A stretch of DNA of 64,000 nt from G965267185 sp965267185 (GCA_965267185.1 OZ253937.1:620001-684000); one strand, 5' to 3'; shown: positions 1 to 8,761, counted from the first letter of the stretch. The notes: generated by a model from the sequence alone, not told the origin. Numbers and translations are program-made.

Positions 1-1383
1 AACACGCATACCCGGTTAACCCAGACTATCGAACTGGGCATTCCGCTCATGTCGGCGGCGATGGACACCGTGACCGAGGCGGAAATGGCGATCACGCTGG
101 CGCAGGCTGGCGGGATCGGCGTGATCCACAAAAATCTCGAACCGGAAGAACAGGCCGACGAAGTCCGCAAGGTGAAGCGGTTCGAATCGGGCATGGTGGT
201 GAACCCGATCACCATCAACCCCGACCAACCGCTGTCGGACGCGCTGGCGATTATGGAATCGCAATCGATCTCCGGTATCCCCGTGGTTGCCAAACGCACT
301 GGCCGCCTCGTCGGTATCATTACCCACCGCGACGTCCGGTTCGCCAGCGATCCGTCGCAGCCGATCAAGGAGCTGATGACGCGCAAGCTGATCACGGTCG
401 GCGAGGGCGTCGATATGGACGAGGCCAAGCGTCTCCTGCATGCCCACCGTATCGAGAAGCTGCTGGTGGTCGATGACGAGAAACACTGTGTCGGCTTGAT
501 TACGGTCAAGGATATCGACAAGGCGCAAAATTTTCCCGATGCCTGTAAAGACGCCCATGGCCGGCTGCGCGCGGCGGCGGCGACCGGCATCGGCGATGCC
601 GGCTACGCACGCACCGAGGCGCTGCTCGACGCCGGGGTCGACGTCATCGTCGTCGATACCGCGCATGGGCATTCGGCGGGTGTGATCGAGCAGGTCGGCC
701 GGATCAAGCGTATCAGCAACGAAACGCAAATTATCGCGGGCAACATCGCCACCGGCGAAGCGGCGCGCGTCCTTATCGACGCGGGCGCCGACGCGGTGAA
801 AGTGGGTATCGGGCCTGGCTCGATCTGCACGACACGGATCGTCGCCGGGGTCGGCGTGCCGCAGTTGACGGCGATCCAAGACGTCGTCGAAGCCGCTACC
901 AAGGCGAATATTCCGGTGATCGCCGATGGCGGCATCAAGCAATCGGGCGATCTGGCGAAGGCCATCGCGGCAGGCGCCGATTGCGCGATGATCGGCTCGT
1001 TACTCGCGGGTACCGATCAGGCGCCCGGCGAAGTGTTCTTATACGAAGGTCGGTCCTACAAATCCTATCGCGGCATGGGCTCGCTCGGCGCCATGGCGCG
1101 GGGGTCGGCCGACCGTTACTTCCAAGCCGAGATCTCCGAGTCGCTGAAGCTGGTGCCGGAAGGCATCGAAGGCCAAGTGCCCTACAAGGGGCCGGCGCCC
1201 AACGTATTGCATCAGCTCGTTGGCGGGTTGAAGGCGGCCATGGGCTACACCGGCAACGCGACGGTACCCGATATGCAGCAGAACTGCCGGTTCTTGCGGC
1301 TGACCAACGCCGGATTGCGCGAAAGCCACGTGCACGATGTGGCGATCACCCGCGAAGCGCCGAACTACCGCAGCAATGCCTGA
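1..1383 (+). CDS. guaB: IMP dehydrogenase, 5' end missing
   Basis: Oxidises IMP to XMP with NAD+, the committed step of GMP synthesis in the cytoplasm. The frame is open from base 1, so the gene enters the window already started; about 460 residues are present and roughly 30-40 N-terminal ones are missing. The (beta/alpha)8 barrel is interrupted by two CBS domains (about bases 190-540). The loop GPGSICTT carries the catalytic cysteine (codon 826-828), and the phosphate-site GGI and the YRGMGS flap motif follow. rsmB starts 24 bases after the stop and guaA lies two genes on, so this is a GMP-synthesis operon. Confidence 0.97.
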   Translation, partial: NTHTRLTQTIELGIPLMSAAMDTVTEAEMAITLAQAGGIGVIHKNLEPEEQADEVRKVKRFESGMVVNPITINPDQPLSDALAIMESQSISGIPVVAKRTGRLVGIITHRDVRFASDPSQPIKELMTRKLITVGEGVDMDEAKRLLHAHRIEKLLVVDDEKHCVGLITVKDIDKAQNFPDACKDAHGRLRAAAATGIGDAGYARTEALLDAGVDVIVVDTAHGHSAGVIEQVGRIKRISNETQIIAGNIATGEAARVLIDAGADAVKVGIGPGSICTTRIVAGVGVPQLTAIQDVVEAATKANIPVIADGGIKQSGDLAKAIAAGADCAMIGSLLAGTDQAPGEVFLYEGRSYKSYRGMGSLGAMARGSADRYFQAEISESLKLVPEGIEGQVPYKGPAPNVLHQLVGGLKAAMGYTGNATVPDMQQNCRFLRLTNAGLRESHVHDVAITREAPNYRSNA

Positions 1384-1407
1384 GGACGCCACCGGCGTCC
1401 CGTTGTT

Positions 1408-2691
1408 GTGACCCCAGCGGGCCGGGCGGCGGCGGCCATCGAGTTGCTGCACGAGGTTGCGCAAGGCGCCGCGCCGGCTGACACGATCATCACCGAATAT
1501 TTTCGCCGCCGCCGTTATGCCGGCAGCGGCGACCGCCGCGCCGTTCGCGAGCTCGTCTATGGGGTGCTGCGCCATCTCGGCATGCTCAAATGGCGGCTCG
1601 CGGCGGCGGGTGGGGACAGCGGCGATGCCCGCGCCTGGCTGATCGCCGACACGATTGCCCGCGATCCGGAAGCCCTGACGGAGATTTTCAGCGGTGGCAA
1701 GTTCGGGCCGGCGCCGCTGAGCGACGACGAAACGGCGCAAGCCGAGCGGTTGCGCGAGCAAACCGAGGCGCCGCCGCGCTGGGCGCGGCTGAATTGTCCC
1801 GAATGGTTACTCCAACGGTTCGAACAGGCGTTTCCGCAAACCTGCGACGCCGAGCTTGAGGCGCTCAACACCCCGGCGCCGGTCGACCTGCGCGTCAATC
1901 TGCTGCGCGCCTCGCGCGAAGACGTGCAAGCTGCATTGCAAGCGGAAGGTTACGCAACTTCGCCGGCGCCGTTGTCGGCGGCGGGTCTGCGCGCGGATGG
2001 CTGGCTGCCGCTAGCGAACACACGCGCGTTTCAAGAGGGTCTCGTAGAGATCCAAGACGAAAGCAGCCAGTTGATGGCGCTCGCCGTAAACGCCCAACCC
2101 GGTGAACGCATCGCCGACCTGTGCGCCGGCGCTGGCGGCAAGACCCTGGCGCTGGCAGCAATGATGGGCAATGCGGGCGAAATCATCGTGAGCGACATCG
2201 CCCCGGCGCGCCTGCGGAAAATGATCCCTCGGTTGCGGCGCGCCGGCGTGACGATTGCCCGCGAGGGATCGTCGGATATCGATGAATTGATACGCGATGT
2301 GGGCTTGGTCGACCGGGTTCTGATCGATGCACCCTGTTCCGGCACCGGCACCTGGCGCCGCCATCCGGAAGCGCGCTGGAATTTCACCGAGGACCAACTG
2401 GCTGACTTCAAAGCCACGCAAACCGGCTTGTTATGCGGTGGCGCCCGTCTGGTTCGTCCCGGCGGATGGCTGGTCTACGCGACATGTTCGTTACTGCCGG
2501 AAGAGAACGAGGTTCAGGTTGAAGCTTTTCTCGCCGAGCATCCGCAGTTTCGCCGGGTGCCGGTTGGCGCCTACCTGTCCGAAGAGCAGATATCGGCAGC
2601 GGCGTTGCGCGCCGACGGCGATCTACACCTTTCGCCCGCGCGCAACGGCACCGACGGCGCGTTTGCAGTGGTGTTGGAGCGGGACGAATAG
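1408..2691 (+). CDS. rsmB: RsmB-type 16S rRNA m5C methyltransferase
   Basis: SAM-dependent cytosine-C5 rRNA methyltransferase of the RsmB/NOP2/Sun family, 427 residues, GTG start. The N-terminal quarter is the NusB-like RNA-binding domain. The SAM site is at PGERIADLCAGAGGKT (about 231-246). The two family cysteines are present: C310 in DAPCSGTG and the catalytic C360 in ATCS. It lies between guaB and guaA with short gaps, a common alphaproteobacterial arrangement suggesting co-transcription. The exact target base is inferred from the family (E. coli RsmB modifies C967). Confidence 0.92.
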   Translation: MTPAGRAAAAIELLHEVAQGAAPADTIITEYFRRRRYAGSGDRRAVRELVYGVLRHLGMLKWRLAAAGGDSGDARAWLIADTIARDPEALTEIFSGGKFGPAPLSDDETAQAERLREQTEAPPRWARLNCPEWLLQRFEQAFPQTCDAELEALNTPAPVDLRVNLLRASREDVQAALQAEGYATSPAPLSAAGLRADGWLPLANTRAFQEGLVEIQDESSQLMALAVNAQPGERIADLCAGAGGKTLALAAMMGNAGEIIVSDIAPARLRKMIPRLRRAGVTIAREGSSDIDELIRDVGLVDRVLIDAPCSGTGTWRRHPEARWNFTEDQLADFKATQTGLLCGGARLVRPGGWLVYATCSLLPEENEVQVEAFLAEHPQFRRVPVGAYLSEEQISAAALRADGDLHLSPARNGTDGAFAVVLERDE

Positions 2692-2693
2692 CA

Positions 2694-3227
2694 ATGAGCG
2701 CCGCCCTTATCCGCGCCGCGACGCTCCATGATGCCGAGGCGATCGCGCGTATCCATGTGGAAACCTGGCACTCGACTTACGCCGGTATCATTCCCGACAC
2801 CTATCTCGTGCGTATGACCACCGCAGGGCAGGGCAGGATGTGGCGGCACACGCTACGTGGCGGCCGGCGGCACAATGTCGTTGTCGCGGAAACCGAAGAC
2901 GGCCAGATCGTCGGGTTTGCCAGCAGCGGCCCGGCCCGGCGGGATGGATTGCCCCGCCGCGCGCCTTTCGATGGCGAAGTTTACACGCTGTATGTGGCGC
3001 TCGATCACCAAGGCGAGGGCCATGGGAAGCGATTGCTGCGCGCGAGCTTCGGCGCGTTGCGCGAGCAGGACAAAACTGCCGCTATCCTATGGGTATTGGC
3101 CGCTAACCCGGCGCGGTTCTTTTACGAGGCCCAGGGGGGCCGCAAGGTCGCCGAGCGGATCGAAAGCTTCGCCGGGACCGATCTCTCCGAACTCGCGTTC
3201 GGCTGGGATTTAGCGAGCGCCAGCTAG
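2694..3227 (+). CDS. GNAT family N-acetyltransferase
   Basis: A 177-residue single-domain GNAT protein. The acetyl-CoA pyrophosphate loop is visible as QGEGHG at about 106-111, after the strand LYVALD, and a typical C-terminal FYEAQGG segment follows. It starts two bases after the rsmB stop and is 33 bases from guaA, so it is probably translated from the same message. The substrate cannot be read from sequence. Confidence 0.88.
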   Translation: MSAALIRAATLHDAEAIARIHVETWHSTYAGIIPDTYLVRMTTAGQGRMWRHTLRGGRRHNVVVAETEDGQIVGFASSGPARRDGLPRRAPFDGEVYTLYVALDHQGEGHGKRLLRASFGALREQDKTAAILWVLAANPARFFYEAQGGRKVAERIESFAGTDLSELAFGWDLASAS

Positions 3228-3260
3228 TGCAGCAGCCAGCAGAATCGGCTATCAAGCGCC

Positions 3261-4829
3261 ATGTCATCCGATCTTCCGATTTCCGATAAGATTCTGATCG
3301 TCGACTTCGGCTCGCAGGTCACCCAGTTGATCGCGCGGCGGGTCCGCGAGTCCGGCGTATATTGCGAGATTCACCCGTGTCACCGGATCGATGCCGCGTT
3401 GATCGAGCGCTTCGGACCGCAGGCGATCATCCTCTCCGGCGGCCCGGCAAGCGTTACCGAGCATGCCGCGCCCGATGTCGACACCGTGGTCTTCGAGTGT
3501 GGCCTGCCGGTGCTGGGAATTTGCTACGGCGAGCAAATCATGTGCGCCAAGCTGGGCGGCCGCGTCGAGGCCTCCGACCATCAGGAGTTCGGCCGCGCCG
3601 TTCTTTCGGTTGGCGGCGCCTGCCGGCTGTTCGATGGCGTCTGGCAAACCGGCGAGCAGCATCAGGTGTGGATGTCGCACGGCGACCGGGTCACCGAGTT
3701 GCCCAAGGGCTTCGAGGTGGTTGGCACAAGCGACGGCGCGCCGTTCGCGGCCATCGCCGACGATGCGCGGGGCTATTACGGCGTCCAGTTCCATCCCGAG
3801 GTGGTGCATACGCCGGACGGCGCCAAGCTGCTGGCGAACTTCGTCCATGGCGTGGCCGGCTGCGGCGGCGACTGGACCATGGCGGCGTTCCGCGAGGCCG
3901 AGATCGTGAGGGTGCGCGAACAGGTCGGCCAGGGCAGGGTGATTTGCGGCCTGTCGGGCGGGGTCGACAGCGCCGTTGCGGCGGTGCTCATCCATCAAGC
4001 GATCGGCGACCAGCTCACCTGCATCTTCGTCGATCACGGGTTGCTGCGCCAAGGCGAGGCGGAGGATGTCGACCGGGTGTTTCGCGAGCGCTTCAATATC
4101 CCGCTGGTCACCCGCGATGCGTCCGATCTGTTTCTCGGCAAGCTGAGCGGGGTCAGCGATCCGGAAGAGAAACGGAAAATTATCGGCGGCGCGTTCATCG
4201 ATGTATTCGAGGAAGAGGCGGCGAAAATCGGCGGCGCCGAATTCCTCGCACAAGGCACCCTCTACCCCGATGTCATCGAATCGGTGAGTTCGTTCGGGGG
4301 CCCCAGCGCGACGATCAAGTCGCACCATAATGTGGGCGGCCTGCCCGAGCGCATGAACATGAAGCTGGTCGAGCCGTTGCGCGAGCTGTTCAAGGACGAG
4401 GTTCGCGAACTGGGCCGCGAGCTCGGCATTCCCGAGCTGATCGTCGGCCGTCACCCGTTTCCCGGCCCCGGTCTCGCGATCCGGCTGCCTGGCGAGATCG
4501 AGCCCGACAAGATTGAAATTCTACGCAAAGCCGACGCGATCTATCTCGAGGAAATTCGCAACGCCGGCCTCTACGACGCCATTTGGCAAGCTTTCGCCGT
4601 GCTGCTGCCGGTGCGCACCGTCGGTGTGATGGGCGATGCGCGTACCTATGATTATGTGTGCGCCCTGCGCGCCGTCACCTCGACCGACGGTATGACCGCC
4701 GACAGTTACCCGTTCGACCACGAATTCATCGCCGGCGTGGCGACCCGTATCATCAACGAGGTGCGGGGTATCAACCGCGTGGTCTACGACGTCACCTCGA
4801 AACCGCCCGGCACCATCGAGTGGGAGTGA
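3261..4829 (+). CDS. guaA: GMP synthase (glutamine-hydrolysing)
   Basis: Converts XMP to GMP using ATP and glutamine. Residues 1-200 are the class I glutaminase with the triad C88 (GICYGEQ), H178 and E180 (QFHPE). The ATP pyrophosphatase domain follows with the PP-loop SGGVDS at 232-237, then the C-terminal dimerisation domain ending in KPPGTIEWE. Its 522 residues match the family length. It completes the guaB-to-guaA step. Its TGA stop overlaps the GTG start of the next gene. Confidence 0.98.
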   Translation: MSSDLPISDKILIVDFGSQVTQLIARRVRESGVYCEIHPCHRIDAALIERFGPQAIILSGGPASVTEHAAPDVDTVVFECGLPVLGICYGEQIMCAKLGGRVEASDHQEFGRAVLSVGGACRLFDGVWQTGEQHQVWMSHGDRVTELPKGFEVVGTSDGAPFAAIADDARGYYGVQFHPEVVHTPDGAKLLANFVHGVAGCGGDWTMAAFREAEIVRVREQVGQGRVICGLSGGVDSAVAAVLIHQAIGDQLTCIFVDHGLLRQGEAEDVDRVFRERFNIPLVTRDASDLFLGKLSGVSDPEEKRKIIGGAFIDVFEEEAAKIGGAEFLAQGTLYPDVIESVSSFGGPSATIKSHHNVGGLPERMNMKLVEPLRELFKDEVRELGRELGIPELIVGRHPFPGPGLAIRLPGEIEPDKIEILRKADAIYLEEIRNAGLYDAIWQAFAVLLPVRTVGVMGDARTYDYVCALRAVTSTDGMTADSYPFDHEFIAGVATRIINEVRGINRVVYDVTSKPPGTIEWE

Positions 4830-5590
4830 GGTCTATCCGCCGGCTCGTGGCCGTTCTTGCGCTACTCGCCGGCCTCTCCACCGGCAATAGCCACGCGCAA
4901 GCTATTAAGACTGCGTTCACCGATGCCGAGGTCATGCAAACGTGGCGCCAGGCAAAGGTTTTTCTGCCGAATTCCCGCACGAACCCGCACCGCATGGACG
5001 GGCTGGCTGTCGATGGCACGCACCCAGTTGTGCTGTTTCTCCATGGCTGTAGCGGCATCGACAACAACAGCCTCGCGTGGGGCGAGTTTTTGAGCGGCGA
5101 GGGCGTCGTCGCCGTTCTGCTGGACTCCTTCGCCCTGCCGGGGCGAACAGCATTCTGCGACCGGCAAACCAAGACGCGGCTCGAGGCTCACGACGCCGCC
5201 ATCTTGGATTTGCGTGCGCGGGAGATACGATTTGCAAGACGCCAGATGCAGACCGCGTCCTGGGCCGACAATCGGCAGATTTTCTTGATGGGGCACGACG
5301 AAGGGGGCCGTGTGGTGACCGGCGTGTTTGCGATTCCCTTCAGCGGTGTCATAGCGACCGGTTACAAATGTGTTCGCGATACGCGCGTTGTCGCCAGAGT
5401 TCCGATGCTGTTCGTCAATCATGCCGACGATCCGTGGTTTCCCGGTGCGAAAAGTTCGTGTGGGCGAATCGTGCAGGCGCGCGAAAACGCTCGCGAGGTT
5501 TTGCTCGATGGCGCGGGGCACGAATCTTCCGGCAGCGAAGTTGCCCGGTCCGCCGTCGCGGCATTCTTGTTGGAGCATTCGACGCCGTGA
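4826..5590 (+). CDS. exported alpha/beta hydrolase, dienelactone hydrolase-like
   Basis: About 254 residues from the GTG that overlaps the guaA stop (GTGA), a start that gives a plausible signal peptide (RSIRR then a hydrophobic stretch, cut near SHAQA). An oxyanion-type HGCSG (about 73-77), a HADDPW acid loop (about 199-204) and GHES (about 231-234) fit an alpha/beta hydrolase. The nucleophile elbow reads GHDEGG (156-161), with aspartate where this family normally has serine or cysteine. Substrate unknown; probably periplasmic, as there is no lipobox. Confidence 0.75.
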   Translation: MRSIRRLVAVLALLAGLSTGNSHAQAIKTAFTDAEVMQTWRQAKVFLPNSRTNPHRMDGLAVDGTHPVVLFLHGCSGIDNNSLAWGEFLSGEGVVAVLLDSFALPGRTAFCDRQTKTRLEAHDAAILDLRAREIRFARRQMQTASWADNRQIFLMGHDEGGRVVTGVFAIPFSGVIATGYKCVRDTRVVARVPMLFVNHADDPWFPGAKSSCGRIVQARENAREVLLDGAGHESSGSEVARSAVAAFLLEHSTP

Positions 5591-5681
5591 GATTAACCCG
5601 ATGGATGAATTTCGGTAGACGCCAATAAATTGAGCAAAAACAGAATCATACGCGATGACATTCAGCTAGCACGGAAAGACG

Positions 5682-6566
5682 ATGAGAATCGTATTTATCG
5701 GCGCCGTTGAGTTTTCCCGGCGCGCGCTGGAGCGGCTCATTGAGATGGACGCGGAGATCGCCGGCGTCTGCACGTTGCGGGAGTCGGAATTCAACGCTGA
5801 CTTCGCCGACCTGAGCGATGTCGCCAAAACCGCCGGTATTCCATGCCGCTACGCCGAGGACATCAACGGCGCCGAAACGCTTTATTGGATCGGTGATAAA
5901 TCGCCCGACGTTATTTTCTGCTTCGGCTGGTCCCGGCTGCTGGAAAAGGAGCTGCTCGATATCGCGCCGATGGGCGTCGTCGGCTTTCATCCCGCCGCGC
6001 TGCCGGCCAACCGCGGACGCCACCCGTTGATCTGGGCCCTCGTGCTCGGCCTCGACGAGACCGCGTCTACGTTTTTCTTCATGGATGAGGGCGCAGACAG
6101 CGGCGATATCCTGTCGCAGCGCGAGATCGTGATCGACTCTGCCGACGATGCGCGGTCCTTGTACGACAAGGTTGCCGAGACAGCACTGAAGCAGATCGAG
6201 GCGTTCGTGCCCCAACTGGCGGAGGGCAATTTCGAACGGCGCAAGCAGGATCCGGGGCTTGCCAGCGCCTGGCGGAAGCGGGGAGAAGCCGATGGCGAAA
6301 TCGACTGGCGTATGTCTGCCGCTTCGATACACAACTTGGTTCGTGGGTTGGCGAAGCCCTATGTCGGGGCGCATTTCGTCGTGGGCGGCCAGAAGATAAC
6401 GGTTTGGAAATCGGAGATCGTAGGCGGCGCGGCGCACAACATTGAGCCGGGCAAGATCATCACCGGTGCGGCGGACCCGCATCCTGTCGTGAAATGCGGT
6501 GAAGATGCGCTCCGGCTTTTGGACACTGAGCCGGAAATCGATTTACCAGCGGGGAGTTATCTATGA
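5682..6566 (+). CDS. formyltransferase-like protein (Fmt/PurN fold)
   Basis: A 294-residue protein with the N10-formyl-THF transferase fold followed by an Fmt-type C-terminal region. The core reads GFHPAALP then RGRHP (about 101-115) and MDEGADSGD (134-142). The family histidine (H103) and aspartate (D139) are present, but the catalytic asparagine that normally sits two residues before the histidine is glycine (G101). It is not the housekeeping Fmt by length or motif. It overlaps the PIG-L deacetylase gene by ATGA, suggesting an acetyl-to-formyl exchange on an amino sugar or similar amine (inference). Confidence 0.8.
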   Translation: MRIVFIGAVEFSRRALERLIEMDAEIAGVCTLRESEFNADFADLSDVAKTAGIPCRYAEDINGAETLYWIGDKSPDVIFCFGWSRLLEKELLDIAPMGVVGFHPAALPANRGRHPLIWALVLGLDETASTFFFMDEGADSGDILSQREIVIDSADDARSLYDKVAETALKQIEAFVPQLAEGNFERRKQDPGLASAWRKRGEADGEIDWRMSAASIHNLVRGLAKPYVGAHFVVGGQKITVWKSEIVGGAAHNIEPGKIITGAADPHPVVKCGEDALRLLDTEPEIDLPAGSYL

Positions 6567-7225
6567 AGACATTGGTCGTTGCGCCGCACCCCGATGACGA
6601 AGTTCTTGGTGTCGGCGGCACCTTGTTGCGCCGCAAAGCGGAAGGCGCTGCGGTGGCGTGGCTCGTGGTGACCGGCATATCGGCCGACGCCGGCTGGCCG
6701 GAAGCCCAGGTTAAGCAAAGGGCGGCGGAGATGGAGCAGGTCACCGAGGCCTTCGGCTTCGACCAAATATTTGCCCTCGACTTTCCGACCACCCGTCTCG
6801 ACACGGTGCCGACGGGCGATCTGGTGGGCGCCCTCTCGAATTCGCTGAAAGCGTTCGAACCGGACGAAATTTTCGTGCCCCATCCCGGCGACGTTCACAC
6901 CGACCACCGCATCGTGTTCGATGCTGTGGCGAGTTGCACCAAGTGGTTTCGTGCGCCGTTCGTGAAACGTGTCCTCGCCTATGAAACCCTGTCGGAAACC
7001 GAATTCGGCCTGAACGTTAATCAGACCTTCCGCCCCAACGTCTTCGTCGACATCAGCGCTTATCTCGACGAGAAGCTGCGCGCGATGGACATCTACGAGT
7101 CCGAACTCGGCGCGTTTCCGTTCCCGCGCAGTCACGAGGCCATCCGCGCGTTGGCCACGTTGCGCGGCACCACGTCCGGCTATCAGGCAGCCGAGGCGTT
7201 CGAACTCTTGCGAGACCGGTCATAG
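6563..7225 (+). CDS. PIG-L family deacetylase
   Basis: A 220-residue zinc-dependent N-deacetylase of the LmbE/PIG-L family. The signature PHPDDE is at 8-13 and the second metal/catalytic cluster HPGDVHTDH at about 107-115. Family members remove acetyl groups from N-acetylglucosamine-type substrates. The ATG overlaps the formyltransferase stop by four bases, so the two are translationally coupled; the deaminase gene follows at once. No signal peptide, so cytoplasmic. Confidence 0.88.
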   Translation: MKTLVVAPHPDDEVLGVGGTLLRRKAEGAAVAWLVVTGISADAGWPEAQVKQRAAEMEQVTEAFGFDQIFALDFPTTRLDTVPTGDLVGALSNSLKAFEPDEIFVPHPGDVHTDHRIVFDAVASCTKWFRAPFVKRVLAYETLSETEFGLNVNQTFRPNVFVDISAYLDEKLRAMDIYESELGAFPFPRSHEAIRALATLRGTTSGYQAAEAFELLRDRS

Positions 7226-7293
7226 TCGAGCAATCCGACATTGCGGATCGCATTGGCCGTATTCTCGATGTCATCGAAGGCGATATCGTCCCG

Positions 7294-7827
7294 TTGACCC
7301 GCCAGGGTGTTGCGGTGGGCGACAAGGTGTTCGGCGCGGCGATCCTGCGCAAGGATGATTGGTCGCTCGTGGTCGCGGCGTCGAACCACGAGACCGAAAA
7401 CCCGCTGTGGCACGGCGAGGTCCACACGCTCAAACGGTTCTACGAGATGCCGTCCGAGGCGCGCCCAGCGACCCGCGACTGCATCTTTGTTGCCACGCAC
7501 GAACCCTGTTCGCTCTGTCTGTCGGCGATCACCTGGACCGGGTTCGACAATTTCTACTTTCTGTTCGGCTACACCGACACGTCCGACGTGTTCAACATTC
7601 CCCACGATCTGAAAATCCTCAAGGAAGTGTTCCGGATCGATAAGGGCGCTTATGCGCACGAGAACACTTATTGGACCAGCCATAGTGTTCTCGCCATGAT
7701 CGATGCGCTCCCGGCCGAGGCGCAGGCGCCGCTATTGGCCCGGGTCCGAACCCTCGAAGAGACTTACCGCGAGCTCTCCGACACCTACCAGGCGTCGAAG
7801 GGCGATACCGAAATCCCGCTGCCGTAA
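7294..7827 (+). CDS. cytidine deaminase-fold nucleoside deaminase (true start upstream)
   Basis: Zinc-dependent deaminase fold: HGE (H40, E42 counted from the TTG at 7294) and PCSLC (C72, C75) supply the zinc ligands and proton shuttle. Family members deaminate bases, nucleosides or related compounds; the substrate here is unknown. The TTG is probably not the real start: the same frame is open back through the end of the PIG-L gene and encodes a sensible first helix (around IGRILDVIEGDIVPL), but it holds no ATG, GTG or TTG there, only ATA at 7222 and ATT at 7240 and 7252. Its last 18 bases are repeated at 8843-8860. Confidence 0.78.
   Translation: MTRQGVAVGDKVFGAAILRKDDWSLVVAASNHETENPLWHGEVHTLKRFYEMPSEARPATRDCIFVATHEPCSLCLSAITWTGFDNFYFLFGYTDTSDVFNIPHDLKILKEVFRIDKGAYAHENTYWTSHSVLAMIDALPAEAQAPLLARVRTLEETYRELSDTYQASKGDTEIPLP
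7810..7827. repeat. 18-bp direct repeat, left copy
   Basis: GAAATCCCGCTGCCGTAA, which forms the last five codons and stop of the deaminase gene, recurs exactly at 8843-8860. The two copies bracket the endonuclease gene. The match ends cleanly on both sides (ccGAAA against caGAAA, GTAAcc against GTAAtg). Confidence 0.85.
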
Positions 7828-7882
7828 CCGGACCTTCTGTCAGGTCGTCGACGAACTTTGTGCTCGATACAGATGCGGTCAG

Positions 7883-8761
7883 CTAGAGGCTATTCATGTG
7901 CCATCCGGAGCCGTAGTTGAGTTTTGCGATGCCTCTGGAATAGGTAAGCGCTAGGCTTTTCACACTTTCCTGATCGAAATCCTCAATCTGAGCGGCTTTG
8001 ACCATCTCGAACAGTTTGTTTGCATCGGCACATTCCAACTGGATCCCGGTTGTTTTAGCTTTTTTGCGTAATTTTGAAGCACCAGCCGTAAAGTCAGACG
8101 TTGTTACAAATACTCCGGATGGCAGACCATTAAGAACCAAAGCGCCTACGAACGCACGCAGTTGCTCAATTTCAATTCTTTCGCGATAACGCTTCACTTG
8201 AACGCCAAAAGCTTGCCCGCCGCGATCTAGCCCGAAAACGTCGAGACCTCCGTCATTTGAGCGGCTAGTGAGCTCTACCTCACATCCGGATGACCGAAAG
8301 ATGCTCGCCACCACATCCTCCAGTCTATACGGATCGATTTGAAAGCGTTGGTCATATCGGGCGCACAAATAACTGCGAACCTCGGAAATGGGAGCTGCGA
8401 TTTCTGGGAACTCTTGTTTGATGAGTGCGCCCGCTGCCCACTGGTAGGCTTCATAGGGCATTCCCGGAGTATCGTACTGTATCTCCTGAATAGCGCACCA
8501 CCACCCGCAGGCAGGACAACAATGGAATTTGACGGCCTCAACATAGAAGTCAGATATAATTTGCCGCTGCGCTGCGAATTCGTAGCAGCCCTGCTCTATA
8601 GAGGCTTCGATTCTTGATTCATGTTCTCGTGTGAGAAGAGCTTTGTCTAACGGCCAACTGTTGTCTATCTGCTCGATAACCATTTTTGTTTTGCAGAAGA
8701 CGCATTGCGGTTGCACACACTGGATATCGATGTTGTCGTTGGTACCTGCATGACGCCACAT
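7883..8761 (-). CDS. Mrr-like restriction endonuclease with zinc-ribbon N-terminus
   Basis: A 292-residue protein from the ATG at 8761, preferred over the GTG at 8782 because GAGGGG lies six bases before it. The N-terminal part has paired cysteines (CVFC at 20-23, CCPAC at 81-85) that could form a split zinc ribbon. The C-terminal part is an Mrr_cat-type PD-(D/E)xK nuclease: an LEDVVASIFRSSG helix, then D174 in GGLDV and the QVK motif (188-190). The gene is visibly AT-richer than its neighbours and lies between two 18-bp direct repeats. A lone restriction or defence nuclease is the likely role; no methylase is nearby. Confidence 0.8.
   Translation of the reverse strand: MWRHAGTNDNIDIQCVQPQCVFCKTKMVIEQIDNSWPLDKALLTREHESRIEASIEQGCYEFAAQRQIISDFYVEAVKFHCCPACGWWCAIQEIQYDTPGMPYEAYQWAAGALIKQEFPEIAAPISEVRSYLCARYDQRFQIDPYRLEDVVASIFRSSGCEVELTSRSNDGGLDVFGLDRGGQAFGVQVKRYRERIEIEQLRAFVGALVLNGLPSGVFVTTSDFTAGASKLRKKAKTTGIQLECADANKLFEMVKAAQIEDFDQESVKSLALTYSRGIAKLNYGSGWHMNSL

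Noticed and set aside
3264..4454. Long open frame antisense to guaA
   Set aside because: It mirrors the GC-rich codons of guaA, has no family motifs and no ribosome-binding site. Similar long antisense frames lie opposite rsmB, purF, lptF and others.
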